A DNA stretch of 64,000 nucleotides. Source: Lacticaseibacillus chiayiensis (GTDB lineage Bacteria > Bacillota > Bacilli > Lactobacillales > Lactobacillaceae). Each line of letters begins with the position of its first letter. Position 1 is the first letter of the stretch. The notes under the pieces are model-generated. The model did no database searches. It saw only the letters and a program-made list of their open reading frames with translations, and was not told the DNA's origin. Below, in pieces: positions 59,409 through 64,000 of this stretch. The position numbers and the translations under genes were made by a program. Location: NCBI RefSeq assembly GCF_004123795.1, contig NZ_MSSM01000008.1, positions 1 to 64,000 on the forward strand, given 5' to 3'.

Positions 59409-59720
59409 TCAGTAGCGTAACCCAAAGCCGAGTGTTCGGTCGCCCAAAATGTGTGCTGACCAGATCAATGCCGCGGCCAATAAGCCGTACTGAGCACCAA
59501 TCAAAGCCAACCCCCAAAGAAGGATGGGGCCAATGAACGTATGACCAACATCGTAGCTGACATTACCGACTTTTTCGTTAACGAGAAATCCTAAAGCACT
59601 TATGTCAGGGATCAGGAAGCCAACAATAAATAATAGCCAGCTGAAATCGAACTGGACAAAGTAAACATAAATGACGAGTGCAAATCCTAATGCTGATTCT
59701 ATTCTTGGAAGCCACTTCAT
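59409..59720 (-). CDS. DUF4260-like small membrane protein
   Basis: 103 residues with about four helices. The central segment VGFLIPDISALGFLVNEKVG and the C-terminal HILGDRTLGFGLRY fit the DUF4260 family, which has no known function. AAGGATGG lies six bases before the ATG. Single gene. Confidence 0.82.
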   Translation of the reverse strand: MKWLPRIESALGFALVIYVYFVQFDFSWLLFIVGFLIPDISALGFLVNEKVGNVSYDVGHTFIGPILLWGLALIGAQYGLLAAALIWSAHILGDRTLGFGLRY

Positions 59721-59890
59721 GATGCACCATCCTTAGACACTATTAAGATATAAAGTAGGTAGAGCAAGTCTTTTACTGGGCGGTCGCGAATAAACTAACA
59801 CGACACCACCTGCCTATGATGCCGCGATAGAAAGCGATGTGCTGTCGTTTAGAGCTAGTAAGTGCAACGTCTACATCATGATAGTATTAT

Positions 59891-61720
59891 TCATGATGCT
59901 TTAGCAGGTACGTTTTTCCGCCGATCAGTCCAGAAGGCAACGGGTGAGAGGCACAAGACAATCAAGGCGCCAATCAGATAGGTGTGGCTGAATGCTTGCG
60001 CCAGATGCTTATTTTTGCGTTGCTTGATTTCACTGAAAGTTGTTTGCAACGTTTGCTTTTGGGCGATTTGCTTGATTGCGATTAGCGCAGAACGTTGGCC
60101 TTGCGCAACAGTTGCAACGCCGGCAGCAAGGCGAGTAATGCTAATAGTAAGTGGCGAGCGACTTTGTTGGGCAACTTTTGCGAGTGTGGCCGAGCCGCTT
60201 GTCAGTTTACTGCTGCCTTGTTGCAAAGCGACACTCGCATCATATAGTTTACGCAGGTCGCTACCTGCAACGGGTTTAGGCAAGTTGGTTTTAGCACTGG
60301 CTGCTTTCGTGATGGCGCGGGTCATCTTTTTCTGTTGATAAGTGGTTGGCGTTGAAGAACCGGAAAAGATCTTGGTTAACTGTTGATGAGCAACAGTTTT
60401 GACATGTGGCGATAACGTTTTTTCAGTCACCAGTTGATCAGCAGTGTGATAGATTTGCGTCTTGGCAGAGGCGATATTTGTATCAAGCACAGTCACCAGA
60501 ATGGCGATTCCGAGGCATGTTCCGATTTGCCGCGCAGCGTTGACAATGCCGGAGCCGATACCACTTTTGTTTTTAGGCAGATAACGGACCGAGGCAACGA
60601 GTGAGACTGATGAAAAACCGAAACCAAAGCCATTGATGACTAAGAGTACCACGATAAGAGCGGTGGCCGTATTGGTTTTGATCAGTGAAAGTAAAAACAG
60701 ACTTACGGCCATGATGATCATACCCGCCAATGTCACTGGAATTGCGCCGACTTTGGCGAGTAAACGCGTACCGATTGGCATGGCGACCATGATGGTAAGT
60801 GACACCGGAATGATGATCAAAGCTGCATGTAACGGACTGTCACCAAGCACATTTTGTAGAAAATAATTTAGGATCAAACTTGGGCCAACAAGTGCAAAAC
60901 CGGTCATAAAGTAAACGATACTTGAGGCACTGAGGGTCTTTTCACGAAAAAGATCAAGTTCCAATAATGGATTTTTAATATGATGCTCAATGACAATAAA
61001 GGCGATAAGAGCCACGGCACCACCGATCAGACTGCTGAGGATCAGTGAAGAGTGCCACCCATATTGACGACCTTCTAGTAGGCCAAAAGTGACGCCGCCA
61101 AGTGCAGCCGTCAAAAGTAATAAACCAGGAAGATCAATGCGACCAGCCAGCGATTCATCGTACGATTCGTGTGCACAGATACCGACAAGTAAAAATGCAA
61201 GTAAAGCAAGCGGAACATTAATGCCAAAAATCCAGCGCCAGGAAGTGACTTGCAGAATCATGCCACCAATTGGCGGACCACCAGCTGCTGCTAACGCGGT
61301 CACGGCACCAACCAATGCGGCGACCTGATTGAGTTTTTCTTTGCCAAATACTTCAATTCCCATTGGTAACACAATTGGCGTGATAATTGCCCCGCCAAGA
61401 CCTTGGAAAAATCGGAACGTAATGAGCATGGGTAGCGACGTGGCAGTTGTGCATGCTGCGGAGAAACCGCCGAAAAGCGCGAGGCCAAGCAACATGATTT
61501 TTTTGCGACCAAAGCGATCCGCGATTTTAGAAGTCGTAATCATGAAAACGGACATCGCCAAAGTGTAAATGGTCATGACCCAGCTGGTGTTGGCAAGTGA
61601 GCCATGAAGATCGTCCATAATTTTAGGGATGGCAATATTGACGATGGTGGTATCGAGCGTCCCCATGAACATCGCAATGGTCAAGCCGATAGAACAAAGT
61701 GCCCGGGTTAAACGGGTCAT
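59891..61720 (-). CDS. DHA2-family MFS multidrug exporter
   Basis: 609 residues with about fourteen helices. It has LDTTIVNIAIPKIMDD in helix 1, ALAAAGGPPIGGMI as motif C, and a long extracellular helical region (about 395-560) before the last helix. The start at 61720 has AAAGGATC seven bases upstream. It is divergent from a TetR gene with a palindrome between them, so it is probably repressed by that TetR. It is a distant relative of the pump at 52519. Confidence 0.9.
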   Translation of the reverse strand: MTRLTRALCSIGLTIAMFMGTLDTTIVNIAIPKIMDDLHGSLANTSWVMTIYTLAMSVFMITTSKIADRFGRKKIMLLGLALFGGFSAACTTATSLPMLITFRFFQGLGGAIITPIVLPMGIEVFGKEKLNQVAALVGAVTALAAAGGPPIGGMILQVTSWRWIFGINVPLALLAFLLVGICAHESYDESLAGRIDLPGLLLLTAALGGVTFGLLEGRQYGWHSSLILSSLIGGAVALIAFIVIEHHIKNPLLELDLFREKTLSASSIVYFMTGFALVGPSLILNYFLQNVLGDSPLHAALIIIPVSLTIMVAMPIGTRLLAKVGAIPVTLAGMIIMAVSLFLLSLIKTNTATALIVVLLVINGFGFGFSSVSLVASVRYLPKNKSGIGSGIVNAARQIGTCLGIAILVTVLDTNIASAKTQIYHTADQLVTEKTLSPHVKTVAHQQLTKIFSGSSTPTTYQQKKMTRAITKAASAKTNLPKPVAGSDLRKLYDASVALQQGSSKLTSGSATLAKVAQQSRSPLTISITRLAAGVATVAQGQRSALIAIKQIAQKQTLQTTFSEIKQRKNKHLAQAFSHTYLIGALIVLCLSPVAFWTDRRKNVPAKAS

Positions 61721-61753
61721 CACATCAGATCCTTTCATCTGTTACAATTGGAT

Positions 61754-61768
61754 ACATGTGACACATGT
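61754..61768. promoter_or_regulatory. Palindromic operator between the pump and TetR genes
   Basis: ACATGTG-A-CACATGT, perfect 7-bp arms, located between the divergent starts 34 bp upstream of the pump ATG. Confidence 0.7.
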
Positions 61769-61877
61769 GTGACTTTCGAAAGCACTTTGAGTATACTGGT
61801 GACAGCGACAAGCAACAAGTATTTGGCGACAAGTGCTACAAATTGGTGGTATTTGTGTCAGTTAGGAGATTGCGATT

Positions 61878-62459
61878 ATGAATGGGAAGCAACGGATGGC
61901 GCTGCAATCAAAACAGTGGCTGGTGGATGCCTTGGTTACCTTAATGCAACGTGGCGAGGCAGTGACGGATATTTCAATCACGGAAATTGTTCAAACAGCG
62001 GATCTTTCGCGTAAAACCTTTTATCGGGCGTTTAAGACCAAGGATGATTTAATCGATTATTTATGCCGTCAGTTGACAGACAATTATTTTGAAAGTCTGA
62101 AACAGGCCACCCGCGGACAAACGCCGATTAGTTTCGAAACGACGATGCAGCACTTTTTCACGTTTTGGTGGCAACAAAAAGACCTTGTCCGCTTATTGAT
62201 TCGGCAAGGTCTGTTCGATCGTTTGAATGGTGTCTGGCAACATGATGCCGTTGACAAATACCGTCAGTTTCCCGCACCGTGGCATGCGGCGGGGACTGAT
62301 CGAGAGGTGAATTATATCATGGCATTTGCGCTCGGCGGGTTTACTAATGTCTTACGCTTGTGGTTGGCCCAAGATCACCCTGAATCGCCAGAGCAAGTGC
62401 AAAAAGTGGCGTTGGCAGGTTTTGGCCAGTTAGCGCAGAATATTGGTCGCGCAAATTAG
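61878..62459 (+). CDS. TetR-family regulator divergent to the DHA2 pump
   Basis: 193 residues. A helix-turn-helix region (VTDISITEIVQTADLSRKTF, YRAFKTKDDLIDYL) is followed by a C-terminal domain with TetR_C-like pattern (FFTFWWQQKDLVRLLIRQGL). TTAGGAG lies nine bases before the ATG. Placement and the shared palindrome make it the likely repressor of the pump. Confidence 0.88.
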   Translation: MNGKQRMALQSKQWLVDALVTLMQRGEAVTDISITEIVQTADLSRKTFYRAFKTKDDLIDYLCRQLTDNYFESLKQATRGQTPISFETTMQHFFTFWWQQKDLVRLLIRQGLFDRLNGVWQHDAVDKYRQFPAPWHAAGTDREVNYIMAFALGGFTNVLRLWLAQDHPESPEQVQKVALAGFGQLAQNIGRAN

Positions 62460-62508
62460 TGCGGCGAGTCTGTGATCTTTTTGGATAAGTGCAGCTCTCT
62501 CAAAAAGA

Positions 62509-63097
62509 TTACAAGTAAAAGTTGATGGGCGCTGTCAAATTGACCTGATCAAGCGCGAGGGTGTCATTAATGCTTTTTCCTTGCGGGACATCAATCAGCA
62601 GGCGAATCGTTTTCGTCTCGTTTGGTTTGATGACAGGTGGGGTCGAAAGCATTCTGACAGTGACTGGGTGCTGGTCATTGGACGCCGAGAAATGTTTCTC
62701 GGAAAAGCTCAAAGGAACGGCGTATCGCGTGTTGTGAATGGTCAAGGCGATTCCGTTTTGGTTCTTTGGAATATCTGGCAGGTACTTCGTTTGGATGGTG
62801 AATAGGCGTTGTTTGTTGGCACCAGCATAGATCACTCGCTTGCCAATCGTAACCGGTTTTCGATGAATGGCTGGGTGAGCAATCGGATATGATTAGGAGC
62901 GTTTTGATAAGCCAACGGATCGATGGCAAATTGCGACTGTCCAGAAAGGCAATGAGAAGCAACAGCAATAACGTGCTGGCAATCCAAAAAAGTGCCAGCG
63001 CAGTTTGGATCATGACAAAGTTCGCTGTGACCAGAAGGATGATAAGCAAGATCAGTAACAATATGGTGCTTTTTTTAAAGCAAATCTTCCTCTTCAT
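62509..63097 (-). pseudogene. Frameshifted paralogue of the neighbouring membrane protein
   Basis: From 63097 the frame encodes about 67 residues nearly collinear with the gene at 63219-63845 (KRKICFKKSTILLLILL; FVMIQTALALFWIAS; LPSIRWLIKTLL). Near 62895 the sensible reading changes frame and continues as HPAIHRKPVTIGKRVIYAGA, later PPVIKPNETKTIRLLIDVPQ, to a stop at 62509. A single indel or small deletion explains this. The C-terminal part is not similar to the paralogue. GGAGAAGTAAA precedes the ATG. Function unknown. Confidence 0.7.
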
Positions 63098-63218
63098 TTT
63101 ACTTCTCCAAGTTAGTTAAGTCTGTGCTGAATGATTGAAGTTCATTCAAACAAATACAACGCTGTGTTTCCGTATTATCAACAAATCTAATGAAGAATGA
63201 TTTGGAGGGAGATTTAAC

Positions 63219-63845
63219 TTAATGCCATTCTCCTACAATTTTTTGGAAATCAATCTGTTTTGATGAGAAAGTTTTAACGTCTGGACTGTCATTGATATAT
63301 TCAGTATCTGGCCCGAACACCACATGATGGTTTGTTAGCACCACATTCTTGAATACCCATAAAGGACTTCTCTTGGGTGTTTTATTAGTAGACTGCACAA
63401 AACAAAAAGTCGGATTAACGCAATGAAAGAAAAATGGCCGTCGCTCGTATAAATTGAAAAAATAGGTCTTTGTATGGCCGGCCATATTATCTGCTTCTGT
63501 CAGCATGAATTTTCCCCGGCCAATTGTGATGGATGTACTGTGCGAATAAGACATTTGTAGCGCCGACACCTCCCCGCCAGTTGAAAATCCGGTTTCATGA
63601 ACGCTCAAAGAAACCATGAACAGGCAGAGGACAGCGCCGATTCGGAGCGTTTTGAGAAGCCAACGGATTGATGGCAATTTCCGACCGTCCAGAAAAGTAA
63701 TGAGAAGCAACAGCAAAATTGTTATCGCAATCCAAAAAAATGCCAGCGCGGTTTGGATCATGACAAAATTTGCTGAGATCAGAAGGATGCTGAGCAAGAT
63801 CAAAAACACCACGGTACTTTTTTTGAAATATAGTTTGTTCTTCAT
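63219..63845 (-). CDS. Hypothetical membrane protein, paralogue of upstream pseudogene
   Basis: 208 residues: a basic N-terminus, two closely spaced helices (about 10-52), a third (about 68-82), and a soluble C-terminal part with no recognised motif. GGAGAAATAAAG precedes the ATG, the same leader as its frameshifted neighbour. A 12-bp inverted repeat (63864-63907) lies just upstream. Not recognised; probably a lineage-specific surface or secreted-domain membrane protein. Confidence 0.7.
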   Translation of the reverse strand: MKNKLYFKKSTVVFLILLSILLISANFVMIQTALAFFWIAITILLLLLITFLDGRKLPSIRWLLKTLRIGAVLCLFMVSLSVHETGFSTGGEVSALQMSYSHSTSITIGRGKFMLTEADNMAGHTKTYFFNLYERRPFFFHCVNPTFCFVQSTNKTPKRSPLWVFKNVVLTNHHVVFGPDTEYINDSPDVKTFSSKQIDFQKIVGEWH

Positions 63846-63863
63846 CTTTATTTCTCCAATAAA

Positions 63864-63907
63864 AAATATGACAATACAGCGACATTATCCGATATATTGT
63901 CATATTT
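63864..63907. repeat. 12-bp inverted repeat upstream of the membrane protein gene
   Basis: AAATATGACAAT (63864-63875) and ATTGTCATATTT (63896-63907) are perfect complements around a 20-base spacer. It could be an operator pair or a hairpin in the leader. Confidence 0.6.
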
Positions 63908-64000
63908 AAAAAGCTTTATTTTCCCAGATTGAAAATCTTTAACTAAAGATTAAAGATAACTGTTAATTACATTTTGGTAGACTTTTACGACGTCTGCTGC

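Noticed and set aside
59874-59898. CATCATGA/TCATGATG inverted repeat at the end of the DHA2 pump gene
   Set aside because: The stem is only 8 bp, lacks a T tract, and may be chance in A+T-rich sequence.
1-64000. CRISPR arrays, rRNA, tRNA or prophage modules
   Set aside because: No spaced direct repeats, no recognisable rRNA or cloverleaf tRNA sequence, and no phage structural or integrase genes were found on reading.

Overview
The window looks like a chromosomal segment of a Lactobacillales bacterium, most likely the Lacticaseibacillus casei/rhamnosus/paracasei/zeae group. This is an inference from overall protein resemblance, intermediate G+C, strong AGGAGG-type ribosome binding sites, dense intrinsic terminators, and an FLP-type Crp/Fnr regulator with its metal-ATPase operon. 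No rRNA, tRNA, CRISPR array or prophage was recognised.

Layout. 1-775: one end of an IS200/IS605 element (divergent tnpB fragment and tnpA). 886-4165: TauE/SafE exporter, TetR regulator, and a Mn transporter mntH behind a near-consensus DtxR/MntR box. 4307-12337: an acetyltransferase, a two-subunit ABC exporter, dipeptidase PepD, a YczE-like membrane protein and the AzlCD amino acid exporter. 12446-31130: a large uronate/glycan utilisation island. It holds uidA (GH2 beta-glucuronidase), a leftward uxuB-uxuA-uxaC-kdgK-kdgA operon, a leftward transporter plus GH30 operon, and a rightward gntR-kdgK2-GH59-GH43 operon. The three operons share one palindromic operator and a CcpA-type cre site each. 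The island also carries an orphan AbiEi gene and a sorting-signal stub. 31362-38031: a MazE remnant, an MFS pump, and a TetR-MMPL operon. 38326-42731: a leftward operon of amidotransferase, amino acid permease, RidA, PLP sulfur-amino-acid lyase and YheO-type regulator. 43171-46653: the OpuC-type osmoprotectant ABC operon. 48898-52311: metal P-type ATPase, HMA chaperone, Dps-like protein and flp, behind a promoter with class II FNR geometry. 52372-55300: an A+T-rich MFS-PadR cassette bracketed by two copies of the flp 3' end. 55319-62459: a broken TetR gene, HXXEE protein, CPBP protease, NADH dehydrogenase, DUF4260 protein, and a DHA2 pump with divergent TetR. 62509-63845: two tandem paralogous membrane proteins, one frameshifted.

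How the genes work together. The island appears to import glucuronidated oligosaccharides through a GPH/MFS carrier and cleave them in the cytoplasm (GH30 and GH2 beta-glucuronidases, GH59-like galactosidase, GH43). The resulting glucuronate would pass through UxaC, UxuB, UxuA, KdgK and KdgA to pyruvate and glyceraldehyde-3-phosphate. One FadR-type GntR regulator probably controls all three operons.

The most unusual observations are: the GH30/GH59/GH43 uronate island with a shared operator; four genes whose best-supported start is AUU, AUC or AUA; a dispersed GC-rich repeat whose two copies show a compensatory base-pair change; flp-tail direct repeats around an efflux cassette; an FNR-type promoter on the flp operon; and a candidate structured RNA near 57.8 kb.
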